Shown here: positions 34,123 through 42,994 of the stretch, in pieces
How the letters are laid out: every line of letters starts with the position of its first letter
Numbering within the stretch: the stretch's first letter is position 1
NCBI GenBank assembly: GCA_945873505.1
Contig: CAMCDQ010000006.1
Coordinates: forward strand, 19,565 to 83,564
DNA: 64,000 nucleotides
DNA from: Chitinophaga pinensis
Lineage (GTDB): Bacteria > Bacteroidota > Bacteroidia > Flavobacteriales > Flavobacteriaceae
Direction: 5' to 3'
The notes under the pieces: generated by a model
What the model was told of the DNA's origin: nothing
Seen by the model: only the letters and a program-made list of their open reading frames with translations
Databases searched by the model: none
Position numbers and translations under genes: made by a program

Positions 34123-35130
34123 ATGAGTCAAAACACAAATAATTCAGACAATCAAGATATTGATTTATCTATGATATCAAATAAGGTTAAAGATTTTTTT
34201 GATGGAGTAGCCTCCTCAATTTTTAGAAGCATTTTGTTTTTTAAAAGCAATTTGGTGCGAATAAGTATTTTAGCGGCCATTGGAACAGGAGCCGGGGTTT
34301 ATCTTGATGAGACCAATAAGTCATACAACTCGGAAATTATTGTCACGCCAAATATCGGTGGAACGGACTACCTTTATTCAAAAATAGATTTTCTTTCTGC
34401 TAAACTAATGGAAAAAGACACTATTTTTTTTAAGAACCTCGGGATAAAAAACCTTTCCGATATAAAAACCATTAAAATTGAACCGATTTTAGACATCTAT
34501 AGCTTTGTAAACAATTCTACTTCTGTCGCTAACGCAGAAAACACTCAAAACTTTGAATTGGTTAAGTTACTTGCAGAAGATGCCAGTTTAAAGGATGTTA
34601 TCAAAGACAAGCTTACCAGTAAAAATTATCCAAATCATAAAATTCAAATAGCAACGTCTGAAATAATCAGCAAAGAAGGATTAATAAATCCGATAATGAA
34701 ATTTTTGAACACAGATGAATATTACAATAAGATTCTTAAAATATCAATTGAAAGCGTTAAAATAAAAATGAAAAAAGACGAACAAGAAATTGTTCAAATC
34801 GATTCGATATTAAGATTTATGACATATAATTTGGGGAAAAACAAAAACCAGAATTTGATTTATAATAATGAAAACAATCAAATTAATCCTCTATTTGATT
34901 TGAAAAACAGTTTGATAAACGATATTGCGGGCCAAAAAATCAATCTTGAAAATTTAAAACTTTTCATTAGAGACACAAGCACAATTACTAATGTTTTAAA
35001 CACAAAATTACTCAATAATAAGTTAAAATTTTTCCTACCTCTTTTTTTAATTTTCGGATATATTTTTATAAACCTATTTTCAAAATTCTATAAAAAATAT
35101 TCTCTTAAAGTATCACATAACAAAGTATAA
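34123..35130 (+). CDS. Wzz-like chain-length determinant protein
   Basis: A 335-residue inner-membrane protein with two membrane segments, one near residues 43-60 (VRISILAAIGTGAGVYL) and one near 309-328 (KFFLPLFLIFGYIFINLF), and a long polar, helical region between them that should face the periplasm. That topology is that of polysaccharide co-polymerases (Wzz). Sequence similarity to Wzz is not obvious to me, so the call rests on topology and on the position at the start of the surface-polysaccharide locus, 7 bp before rmlA. Confidence 0.55.
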   Translation: MSQNTNNSDNQDIDLSMISNKVKDFFDGVASSIFRSILFFKSNLVRISILAAIGTGAGVYLDETNKSYNSEIIVTPNIGGTDYLYSKIDFLSAKLMEKDTIFFKNLGIKNLSDIKTIKIEPILDIYSFVNNSTSVANAENTQNFELVKLLAEDASLKDVIKDKLTSKNYPNHKIQIATSEIISKEGLINPIMKFLNTDEYYNKILKISIESVKIKMKKDEQEIVQIDSILRFMTYNLGKNKNQNLIYNNENNQINPLFDLKNSLINDIAGQKINLENLKLFIRDTSTITNVLNTKLLNNKLKFFLPLFLIFGYIFINLFSKFYKKYSLKVSHNKV

Positions 35131-35137
35131 TTAAACA

Positions 35138-35995
35138 ATGAAAGGAATTATATTAGCCGGAGGTTCGGGAACAAGATTACATCCGTTAACACTTGCGGTC
35201 AGCAAACAATTGATGCCGATTTATGACAAACCGATGATTTATTATCCGCTTTCATCGTTGCTTTGGTCGGGAATTAAAGATATATTGATTATTTCTACAC
35301 CACACGATTTGCCTTTGTTCAGACAATTATTAGGCGACGGAACTCGATTGGGCTGTCGATTTGAATATGCCGTTCAAGAGCATCCAAATGGACTAGCAGA
35401 AGCATTTATTATCGGGAAAGAATTCATCGGAAACGACAAAGTCGCTTTAGTTTTAGGAGATAATATTTTTTACGGAACCGGATTGTCGGATTTACTCCAA
35501 GCCAATAATAATCCTGATGGCGGAATTATATACGCTTATCACGTGAATGATCCTGAAAGATATGGAGTTGTAGATTTTGATGCAGAAGGAAATGTACTTT
35601 CAATTGAAGAAAAACCAACAAATCCAAAGTCTAATTTTGCTGTTCCTGGGATTTATTTTTATGACAATGATGTAGTTGAAATCGCTGCAAACATAAAACC
35701 AAGTCACCGTGGCGAAATCGAAATTACGGATGTAAATAGAGAATATCTTAGAAGAGGAAAATTAAAAGTCAGTATTTTAGACAGAGGAACCGCTTGGTTT
35801 GATACAGGAACGTTTAATTCCCTAATGCAAGCGTCTCAATTTGTTCAAGTTATTGAAGAACGTCAAGGATTAAAAATCGGCTCTATTGAAGAAGCGGCTT
35901 ATAAAATGGGATATATCGACGCCGAACAGTTAAAAGCATTGGCGCAACCGTTATTAAAAAGTGGTTACGGAACACACTTGTTAGATATTATATAA
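35138..35995 (+). CDS. rfbA: Glucose-1-phosphate thymidylyltransferase
   Basis: RmlA, 285 residues: converts glucose-1-phosphate and dTTP to dTDP-glucose, the first step to dTDP-rhamnose. The nucleotide loop [46 protein letters not shown] and [17 protein letters not shown] motifs are all present. It is followed by rmlC (4 bp) and rmlD, but no rmlB (dTDP-glucose 4,6-dehydratase) is in the window. Confidence 0.97.
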   Translation: MKGIILAGGSGTRLHPLTLAVSKQLMPIYDKPMIYYPLSSLLWSGIKDILIISTPHDLPLFRQLLGDGTRLGCRFEYAVQEHPNGLAEAFIIGKEFIGNDKVALVLGDNIFYGTGLSDLLQANNNPDGGIIYAYHVNDPERYGVVDFDAEGNVLSIEEKPTNPKSNFAVPGIYFYDNDVVEIAANIKPSHRGEIEITDVNREYLRRGKLKVSILDRGTAWFDTGTFNSLMQASQFVQVIEERQGLKIGSIEEAAYKMGYIDAEQLKALAQPLLKSGYGTHLLDII

Positions 35996-35998
35996 AAA

Positions 35999-36550
35999 AT
36001 GAATTTTAAACCTACAAAATTAGAAGGTTGTTTTATAATTGAACCAAAAATAATCAAAGACGAAAGAGGTTATTTTATGGAAAGTTTCAATGAAAACACT
36101 TTTCAAAAAGGAATTGGGAAACCGGTTCATTTTGTTCAAGACAACCAATCTTTTTCTACAAAAGGAGTATTTCGCGGATTACATTACCAAACAGGCGAAC
36201 ATACTCAAGCCAAATTAGTTCGGGTTTTACAAGGCGAAGTTTTAGACGTTGTGGTTGATATTAGACCTAATTCTGAAACGTTTGGAGAATACGTTTCTGT
36301 TTTACTTACGGGTGAAAATCAAACTCAATTTTTCGTTCCAAGAGGTTTTGCTCACGGATTTTTAGTGTTGAGCGATACCGCAACTTTTTTCTACAAATGC
36401 GATAATTTTTACAATAAAGAAAGTGAAGGAGGAATTATTTATAATGATAAATCTGTAAATATTGATTGGCAATTCACAACTGAGAATCTAATAATTTCAG
36501 AGAAAGATTTGATTTTACCAACAATAGAAAACGCCAAAAAAGTATGGTAG
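35999..36550 (+). CDS. rfbC: dTDP-4-dehydrorhamnose 3,5-epimerase
   Basis: RmlC, 183 residues, a cupin-fold epimerase. It shows GCFIIEPKIIKDERGYFMES at the N-terminus, the catalytic-base context FRGLHYQTGEHTQAKLVRVLQGEVLDVVVD (active His in LHYQ) and PRGFAHGFLVLSD. Its stop overlaps the start of rmlD by 7 bp, typical of coupled translation. Confidence 0.97.
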   Translation: MNFKPTKLEGCFIIEPKIIKDERGYFMESFNENTFQKGIGKPVHFVQDNQSFSTKGVFRGLHYQTGEHTQAKLVRVLQGEVLDVVVDIRPNSETFGEYVSVLLTGENQTQFFVPRGFAHGFLVLSDTATFFYKCDNFYNKESEGGIIYNDKSVNIDWQFTTENLIISEKDLILPTIENAKKVW

Positions 36551-37398
36551 TTTTAGTAACTGGCGCCAACGGACAATTGGGTCAAGCCATTCAGTTTGTT
36601 GCTGGAAATTATCCTAACATCAACTTTGTTTTCTGTTCTTCTTCGGATTTAGACATTACCAGTAAGGAAAATTGCGAATTCGTTTTTAATAAAGAAAAAC
36701 CTGATTTTTGTATTAACGCCGCTGCTTATACCGCAGTTGACAAAGCAGAATCAGAACCAGAACAAGCACATTTAATAAATTGTATTGGAGCAAAAAATCT
36801 TGCCGAATCCTGTAAAAATTTCAATGCTAAATTAATTCATATTTCTACAGATTTTGTTTTTGACGGTTCAAAAAACGAGCCTTACAATGAAACAGATTTA
36901 ACTAGTCCAAAAGCGGTTTATGGACAAACAAAATTAGACGGAGAAATAGCAATTCAAGAAGTATTTGACGCTTATTTTATCATTAGAACGTCATGGGTTT
37001 ATTCGCAATTTGGCAATAATTTTATGAAAACAATGTTGCGATTGGCTTCAGAAAGAGACAGTTTATCTGTGGTTTCAGACCAAATTGGCACACCAACAAA
37101 TGCAGTTGATTTAGCAGAATGTTTGTTAACGATTATAACTGAACACTCAAAACTGAAAACTGAACACTACGGTGTTTACAATTTTAGCAACGAAGGACAA
37201 TGCAGCTGGTTTGATTTTGCAAAGAAAATATTTGAATTAAAAAAAATTAGTATAAATTTACAACCGATACCAACCACAAGTTTTCCAACACCTGCGGAAA
37301 GACCAAAATACAGTGTTTTAGATAAAAGTAAAATAAAAAGAGTTTTTGGTGTTGAGGTTAGCGATTGGGAAGAGAGTTTAAAAAGAATAACCAAATGA
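36544..37398 (+). CDS. rfbD: dTDP-4-dehydrorhamnose reductase
   Basis: RmlD, 284 residues, the last enzyme of dTDP-L-rhamnose synthesis. The Rossmann loop LVTGANGQLGQAI is at residues 3-15, HISTDFVFDG and the catalytic YGQTKLDGE (Tyr-x3-Lys) follow. Between ECLLTIIT and YGVYNFSNEG lies HSKLKTEH, encoded by a copy of the CAGT-type intergenic repeat (37149-37168 matches 10994-11013 at 19 of 20 bases), which appears to be an in-frame insertion relative to other RmlD proteins. The next gene starts at an ATGA overlap. Confidence 0.95.
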   Translation: MVVLVTGANGQLGQAIQFVAGNYPNINFVFCSSSDLDITSKENCEFVFNKEKPDFCINAAAYTAVDKAESEPEQAHLINCIGAKNLAESCKNFNAKLIHISTDFVFDGSKNEPYNETDLTSPKAVYGQTKLDGEIAIQEVFDAYFIIRTSWVYSQFGNNFMKTMLRLASERDSLSVVSDQIGTPTNAVDLAECLLTIITEHSKLKTEHYGVYNFSNEGQCSWFDFAKKIFELKKISINLQPIPTTSFPTPAERPKYSVLDKSKIKRVFGVEVSDWEESLKRITK

Positions 37399-38345
37399 AT
37401 ATCGACATATCAATTGTGGTTCCGCTTTATAACGAAGCACAAGTTTTTAAACAATTAGTTCAAAGATTGACTAGCGTCATTAAAGAAACAAAATTTTCAT
37501 GTGAAGTAATTTTAATTGATGATGGAAGTACCGATATTACAAGCCAATTAATTGAGGAAATATGTAAAAAGGACTCCCGTTTTACAGGGATATTATTGTC
37601 AAGAAACCATGGGCATCAATTAGCGGTTTCGGCTGGATTGGCAAATGTTCGAGGACTAAAAGGAGCTATGATTATTGATGGCGATTTGCAAGATCCGCCA
37701 GAGTTGGTAAATGAATTCTACGAATTATTAGTTAATGGTTATGATGTTATTTATGCCATTCGAAAAAATCGTAAAGAAAGTTTCTTAAAAAAACTAGCCT
37801 ATTCGACATATTACAGGCTACAAAAAAAAATATCAAGTTTTAATATTCCAATTGATAGTGGCGATTTTTCCATGCTAAGTCGCAGAGTTGTTGACAACAT
37901 GAACAATATGCCCGAGCAAAGTAGATACCTTCGGGGAATGCGAGCTTGGGTTGGATTTAAGCAAATTGGTTACGAGTATGACCGCGACGAAAGACATGCC
38001 GGAGTAACCAAATACAGTTGGAAAAAATTATTTGAATTGGCTTTTAATGGCATTTTTAACTTCAGTGATTTTCCAGTAAAATTCATTACAAGAACTGGCT
38101 TTATTACAGTTGTTTTTTCTTTAATTTATTTTGGATATAATATCTTCAGAAAATTAATTTATGATGATGTACCTCAAGGTTTTACCGCAACAATTTTGGC
38201 AATAATATTATTTAGCGGTGTTCAATTAATTTCTTTGGGACTAATTGGCGAATACGTGTTGCGAATATATAATCAGGTAAGAAATAGGCCATTATTCGTT
38301 ATAGATAAAATAATACGAGACGGAAAAAATAGTAACGAAAAATAA
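37395..38345 (+). CDS. Glycosyltransferase family 2 (DPM/GtrB-like)
   Basis: A 316-residue enzyme; the ATG at 37395 overlaps the rmlD stop (ATGA). An N-terminal GT2 domain has ISIVVPLYNEAQVFKQL, LIDDGSTDIT and MIIDGDLQDPPEL (Asp-rich metal site), and two C-terminal membrane helices follow (about residues 232-253 and 265-287), as in the GtrB/ArnC-like polyprenyl-phosphate glycosyltransferases. It probably makes a polyprenyl-phosphate-linked sugar, which would suit the next gene, a GT39-type enzyme that uses such donors. Confidence 0.88.
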   Translation: MNIDISIVVPLYNEAQVFKQLVQRLTSVIKETKFSCEVILIDDGSTDITSQLIEEICKKDSRFTGILLSRNHGHQLAVSAGLANVRGLKGAMIIDGDLQDPPELVNEFYELLVNGYDVIYAIRKNRKESFLKKLAYSTYYRLQKKISSFNIPIDSGDFSMLSRRVVDNMNNMPEQSRYLRGMRAWVGFKQIGYEYDRDERHAGVTKYSWKKLFELAFNGIFNFSDFPVKFITRTGFITVVFSLIYFGYNIFRKLIYDDVPQGFTATILAIILFSGVQLISLGLIGEYVLRIYNQVRNRPLFVIDKIIRDGKNSNEK

Positions 38346-38351
38346 ATAGTG

Positions 38352-40202
38352 ATGAAAGTGTTACAAAAAATAAAAGAGAATTACATTTTGTTTTTAATAT
38401 TGTTGTTTGGAGCAATCTTACGATTTTACCATATTGATTTTCAAAGTATTTGGCTAGATGAAATTCATACGATGAATGAGGCCAACCCAAGAACGCCCTC
38501 AAGTGAATTATATAATTTGATAACTAACAGCGAACAAATGCCGCCGTTTTATTTTTATTCCCTTTATTTTATATTTAAAATAGCAGGATATACTACTTTT
38601 GTTGCAAGAATGTATTCCGCTATAATTGGAATAGTAAGCATATTTTCTATTTATTTATTAGGTAAAGAAATGATAAATAAAAAAGCGGGTTTAGTTGCGG
38701 CCTTACTCTTATCCGTAAATCCATTTCATTTATATTATTCTCAAGATGCTAGACCTTATGTGTTTTTGTTTTTGTTTACAACTTTAGCATTTTATTTTTT
38801 AATAAAATTCCTAAAACTCCCAAGCAAAAAAAATGCTTTATATTATGGAATAGCTACTGCAATGATGATTAATTCTCATTTTTTTGGATTGTTTGTTTTG
38901 TTTTCGCAATACCTACTGTTGCTTTTTTTTCTTATTCTTTCAAAAAAAGAGCATAAAAAACCATTCTTAACCAATTCATTTATTTCGGGAGTTATTACAT
39001 TAATATTGTTTGTCCCATCAATACAAATATTTATTAAAGTATCTGAAATCAAAGAGTTTTGGATACCAGCACCTACCCTAGACGTATATACTTTGATTTT
39101 TAAAGAATTTTTTGGAAACTCTGAACTCGTATTAACTTTGGTAGGGTTATTGTTTTTTGTTTATTTCATTAAATTATCAAAGGAAAAAGACACATCTTTT
39201 GAATATAAATCAATAATAGAAAATAAAACGATTTTCGCTTTTGTAATTTTAATTCCTTGGATTATTATCGTACTATTAATCCCCCTTATTAGATCGTATT
39301 TGTCTATTCCGATGATAATAAGTCGTTATTTTATTACCGTTTTACCGGCTTTAATTATTATTTTATCCATAGCAATAAATCAGTTTAAAAATAAAATTAT
39401 ACAAATAGGAATTATTGGATTTTTTATTGTTTTTTCTTTGATAGACATTATAATTGTAAAAAAATACTATACCAGTATAAACAAAGCACAATTTAGAGAA
39501 TCAACACAATTTATCATTAATAACAATTCAAAAAAAGAGCCGGTAGTTAGTAGTTTGGGCTGGTATATGCCATATTTTTTAAAAAACGAGAAAGCATATT
39601 ATGAAATAATTGACAAAACACTCGATGCTTATATTGCTGAAATGGAGCAAGATTCAACTAAAATAAAGCCGTTTTGGTTTACAGATGGTTTTGGCAGAGA
39701 GTATGTGCCAAGCGAAACTTCACTTAAGTTTATTAATGAAAATTTTTATATAGACAATAATTATGATGGGTTTCAAGCCTGGTCAAAACATTTTATTTTG
39801 TTAAAAGATATTTCATCAACAATTGACATATCAAAATTTAAAAAACTTAAGCCTTATAATGGGGATGCTTTTATGTTTAATGTTGAAACATTTGAAATAG
39901 CAAATAATATTTTAAACACATCTGGATGGGCTTATTTCGAAAACCAAGAAGATTCAAAAACAACATTAGAATTACTTTTTATTAAAGATGGAAAAGCTAC
40001 AAAGCTGCTTAAACAAAAAGTTAACAGACCTGATGTGACGTCCTATTTTAACAATAAATTCAACGTTGATAATTCTGGATTCAAATCAACTTATGATATA
40101 TCAAAATTTGGACAAGGCAAATATCAATTAGCAATATATTTATTAGATAAATCAACAAATAAAGAAGGACTTGTTTTAACTGAAAAATTTATAAAAAATT
40201 AA
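38352..40202 (+). CDS. Glycosyltransferase family 39 (ArnT/PMT-like) membrane protein
   Basis: A 616-residue membrane enzyme starting at the ATG 38352 (a GTG lies one codon earlier). About ten hydrophobic helices occupy residues 10-390. The first periplasmic loop has DFQSIWLDEIHTM (with the acidic pair seen in GT39/GT-C enzymes) and NPFHLYYSQDARPY. The C-terminal 220 residues form a soluble domain. GT-C enzymes transfer sugars from polyprenyl-phosphate donors in the periplasm; here it could modify the surface polysaccharide. It follows the GtrB-like gene that could make its donor, an inference from context. Confidence 0.8.
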   Translation: MKVLQKIKENYILFLILLFGAILRFYHIDFQSIWLDEIHTMNEANPRTPSSELYNLITNSEQMPPFYFYSLYFIFKIAGYTTFVARMYSAIIGIVSIFSIYLLGKEMINKKAGLVAALLLSVNPFHLYYSQDARPYVFLFLFTTLAFYFLIKFLKLPSKKNALYYGIATAMMINSHFFGLFVLFSQYLLLLFFLILSKKEHKKPFLTNSFISGVITLILFVPSIQIFIKVSEIKEFWIPAPTLDVYTLIFKEFFGNSELVLTLVGLLFFVYFIKLSKEKDTSFEYKSIIENKTIFAFVILIPWIIIVLLIPLIRSYLSIPMIISRYFITVLPALIIILSIAINQFKNKIIQIGIIGFFIVFSLIDIIIVKKYYTSINKAQFRESTQFIINNNSKKEPVVSSLGWYMPYFLKNEKAYYEIIDKTLDAYIAEMEQDSTKIKPFWFTDGFGREYVPSETSLKFINENFYIDNNYDGFQAWSKHFILLKDISSTIDISKFKKLKPYNGDAFMFNVETFEIANNILNTSGWAYFENQEDSKTTLELLFIKDGKATKLLKQKVNRPDVTSYFNNKFNVDNSGFKSTYDISKFGQGKYQLAIYLLDKSTNKEGLVLTEKFIKN

Positions 40203-40267
40203 TACGAATATTAGCATTAAATTTTTATAGTTTAAAAAAAACATTAATTTTACAAAAAAAATAAAAA

Positions 40268-40795
40268 ATGAAAACTACAAAAGGCATATTATTAATTCTG
40301 TTATTAGCACTATTTTTATCTTGTAAAGATCAAAAAAACGAATCTCCTGAAGAAATTAAATCAAAAACTTTTGATGTTACATTAAATATGGTTGTAAAAC
40401 AGGACGATAATTTTCAATTATTTTTTACCGATGAAACCATGCCAATTTTTGATGAAAAAAAATCAATTTGGATTCCAGTAAAAGGGTCTGATAAATCCCA
40501 AGACATCGTTTTTCATTTTCCAGAAGGTGATATTCCAATAAACTTAAGAGTAGATTTAGGCAATAATTCAAAACAACAACCAATGAAATTAAATAGTTTT
40601 AAAATAAATTATTTTGACAAATCATATGAACTTAAAGACAGCTTGATTACTAAAAATTTTGTAATTGGAGACCAACTAATATATGATAGTAAAACATCAA
40701 CATTGTCGCCAAATCAGGGAAAATCAACAGTATATGACCCGTTCCTTTATCCTCAAAGTAATTTAATAGAAGAAATTAGTAAACTAGTAAAATAA
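40268..40795 (+). CDS. Hypothetical lipoprotein in the polysaccharide locus
   Basis: A 175-residue secreted lipoprotein with signal peptide MKTTKGILLILLLALFLSC (lipobox LFLSC, Cys19). The rest is strand-rich and hydrophilic, with DVTLNMVVKQDDNFQLFFTDETMP and VFHFPEGDIPINLRVDLGNN, which resembles the sugar-related sensing or carbohydrate-binding modules that accompany GT39-type proteins, but I do not recognise a family. A strong terminator hairpin follows it. Confidence 0.6.
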   Translation: MKTTKGILLILLLALFLSCKDQKNESPEEIKSKTFDVTLNMVVKQDDNFQLFFTDETMPIFDEKKSIWIPVKGSDKSQDIVFHFPEGDIPINLRVDLGNNSKQQPMKLNSFKINYFDKSYELKDSLITKNFVIGDQLIYDSKTSTLSPNQGKSTVYDPFLYPQSNLIEEISKLVK

Positions 40796-40812
40796 TAGAA
40801 ACTCAACATTAA

Positions 40813-40848
40813 ACAAAAGTTACCTCGTAAAGGTAACTTTTGTTTTTA
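40813..40848 (+). terminator. Strong terminator hairpin just before wzx
   Basis: ACAAAAGTTACC pairs perfectly over 12 bp with GGTAACTTTTGT around TCGTAAA, followed by a T run. It ends only 6 nt before the next start codon at 40855. Confidence 0.8.
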
Positions 40849-40854
40849 TAGCCA

Positions 40855-42147
40855 ATGAATAGAATAAAAAAAATCATTAATCAATCTATTTCTTTTAAGC
40901 AAGTTCTATTGTCTGGAGGCACTACTTTTGTATATAGAATTGCGGGATTATTGCTAAATTTTTTCATCACTATTTTCATCACAAAGAATTTTGGCCCAAG
41001 TATTTTTGGCAACTTTTCTCTAGTATTAACAATACTTCAAGCCACCACCATGATATTCGCGCTCGGGCTTCCTAATGCGCTTATCAATTATTTAGGCGTA
41101 AACAAAATCGACGACCATTTCTCGCAATTTTTATTAAAAAAAGGACTCAAAATAGTTCTAATTTCAGCTCTAATTCCAAGCAGTATTTATTTTGTATTGA
41201 AAAATACAATTGCAACAACAGTTTTTCACAATCAAAATTTAGTTGATTATATTCTGATTGTAGCTATTATTTTGCCTTTTTCGATTGCTCATGAGTTTTT
41301 TCTTAACTTTTTTGTAGCTACAAAAAACTTTTTGAAGTTTAATGTTTTCATGTTTGTGCTTCCAAATATTTTCTTTCTTTTATTGTTGTTTCTGTTTGCA
41401 ATTTCTGAAGAAAACCAATACGTTACTTTTATTTTCTATGCCATTTCAATTTTAATAACGGTGCTTATCGAATTGTTTTTTGTGTTTAAAAAACACACCA
41501 AAACCAATATCAAAAAAATGTCATCTTACCAAATTCTTCAATTTTCTTCCCCAATGATGTTGAGTAGTTTGATGTTGTTTTTACTCAATTGGACAGCGGT
41601 TTTTATGTTGGGCGCCATGGTTTCCGAACAAGAAGTAGGGATTTATAATTTAGCCTACAAACTTGCCTCTCTCGCAATGCTAGTTATTATTTCAATGAAT
41701 ATTGTTTTGGCACCAAAAATAGCCGAACTCTATAAAACCAACAACCTCAAAGAATTACATTCCGTAATAAAAAAATCTACACACTTGGTTATTATTCTAA
41801 CTGCGCCAATAGTCTTGTTTTTAGTCTTTTTTAGCAGCTTTGTATTGGGGGTTTTTGGCTCCAATTTTGTTCAAGGAAAAACAGCGCTGATTATTATTAG
41901 CATCGGTGTTATGTTAAATGTATTAACTGGAAATGTTGATCAAATTCTTAATATGACAAGCCATCAAAACACACTTAAAAACATTACTATTTTTGGGTTT
42001 ATTTTAAATGTTTTGTTGAATTTAGCGCTAATTCCAATTTATGGTATCAATGGAGCCGCCATCGCCAGCCTTATTACCAACTTGGTTTTCAATTTTATTT
42101 GTTTGTTTTATATCAAAAAGAAATTAGGGTTTTATACTTTTGGATAA
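40855..42147 (+). CDS. Wzx-type oligosaccharide flippase
   Basis: A 430-residue multi-pass protein with about twelve hydrophobic segments and the N-terminal FKQVLLSGGTTFVYRIAGLLLNFFITIFITKNFGPSIFG that marks polysaccharide-biosynthesis (MATE/MOP-like) flippases. It should move the undecaprenyl-diphosphate-linked repeat unit across the inner membrane for Wzy-dependent polymerisation. The gene begins immediately after a terminator hairpin, so it may have its own promoter within or just ahead of the hairpin, or depend on read-through. It ends 1 bp before the next gene. Confidence 0.88.
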   Translation: MNRIKKIINQSISFKQVLLSGGTTFVYRIAGLLLNFFITIFITKNFGPSIFGNFSLVLTILQATTMIFALGLPNALINYLGVNKIDDHFSQFLLKKGLKIVLISALIPSSIYFVLKNTIATTVFHNQNLVDYILIVAIILPFSIAHEFFLNFFVATKNFLKFNVFMFVLPNIFFLLLLFLFAISEENQYVTFIFYAISILITVLIELFFVFKKHTKTNIKKMSSYQILQFSSPMMLSSLMLFLLNWTAVFMLGAMVSEQEVGIYNLAYKLASLAMLVIISMNIVLAPKIAELYKTNNLKELHSVIKKSTHLVIILTAPIVLFLVFFSSFVLGVFGSNFVQGKTALIIISIGVMLNVLTGNVDQILNMTSHQNTLKNITIFGFILNVLLNLALIPIYGINGAAIASLITNLVFNFICLFYIKKKLGFYTFG

Positions 42148-42148
42148 T

Positions 42149-42961
42149 ATGAAAGTAACATTATCAGTAATAATTGTCAATTATAACGGGCTTCAGTTTT
42201 TGCAAAATTGTTTCGATTCGTTAATCCAAAATTTAAATGAAATCAATCACGAAATTATTGTTTTTGACAATAATTCTGTTGACGAAAGTATTGATTTTAT
42301 TAAAGAAAAGTATCCAAATGTCATTTGTATAGAAAGCAAACAAAACTTGGGATTTGGCGTTGGTAATAACCGAGCTGTATCCGCTTCCAAAGGCGATTAT
42401 TTGTTGTTAATCAATAACGACACAATTGTCTTAGATGCTTTAAAGCCAGTTTTAGAACACTTAAAATCTGATAATTCTATTGGGGCTGTGGGAATTAAAA
42501 TGCTTAATAAACACAAAGTATATTTGCAATCGGCCGGAAATTTCCCAAATCCACGAAACATGTTTCAATTGAAAAAATTGTTGCGTTTGGGCAAAGAATT
42601 TGAATCTGGAGATTTTAGTAATAAAAGCTATGAAGTAGATTGGATGGCGGGTTCTTTTTTGATGCTTACTAAACAAATTTACCAGGAAATAGGTGGTTTT
42701 GATAATGATTATTTTATGTATGTAGAAGACGTCGATTTTTGTAAAAAAATAGCCAATTTAGATTACAAAAGGATTTTTCTTCCATATTTTTCGTACATTC
42801 ATTTCGTAGGTTTTTCAAACAGTAAAAACCCACTATTGATTAAAGGCTATGAAATCTATATTGCCAAACATTGTAACGGCCTAAACAAATTCATTTGTCA
42901 ATGTGCTTTAATAACAAACAAGTATATAAAAAGCCTCAAAAAAAATCTCAAAATAGAATAA
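42149..42961 (+). CDS. Glycosyltransferase family 2 (WbbL rhamnosyltransferase-like)
   Basis: A 270-residue cytosolic enzyme; the ATG at 42149 is preferred to an upstream TTG that would overlap wzx. The GT2 motifs are LSVIIVNYNGLQFLQNCFDSL, FDNNSVDES, LLINNDTIV (metal site) and GSFLMLTKQIYQEIGGFDNDYFMYVEDVDFC, the pattern common to WbbL-type rhamnosyltransferases. With the rml genes nearby, transfer of rhamnose is plausible but not proven. Confidence 0.85.
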   Translation: MKVTLSVIIVNYNGLQFLQNCFDSLIQNLNEINHEIIVFDNNSVDESIDFIKEKYPNVICIESKQNLGFGVGNNRAVSASKGDYLLLINNDTIVLDALKPVLEHLKSDNSIGAVGIKMLNKHKVYLQSAGNFPNPRNMFQLKKLLRLGKEFESGDFSNKSYEVDWMAGSFLMLTKQIYQEIGGFDNDYFMYVEDVDFCKKIANLDYKRIFLPYFSYIHFVGFSNSKNPLLIKGYEIYIAKHCNGLNKFICQCALITNKYIKSLKKNLKIE

Positions 42962-42994
42962 AAATGTATTTTTGTTAAATATTATAACTTAAAT

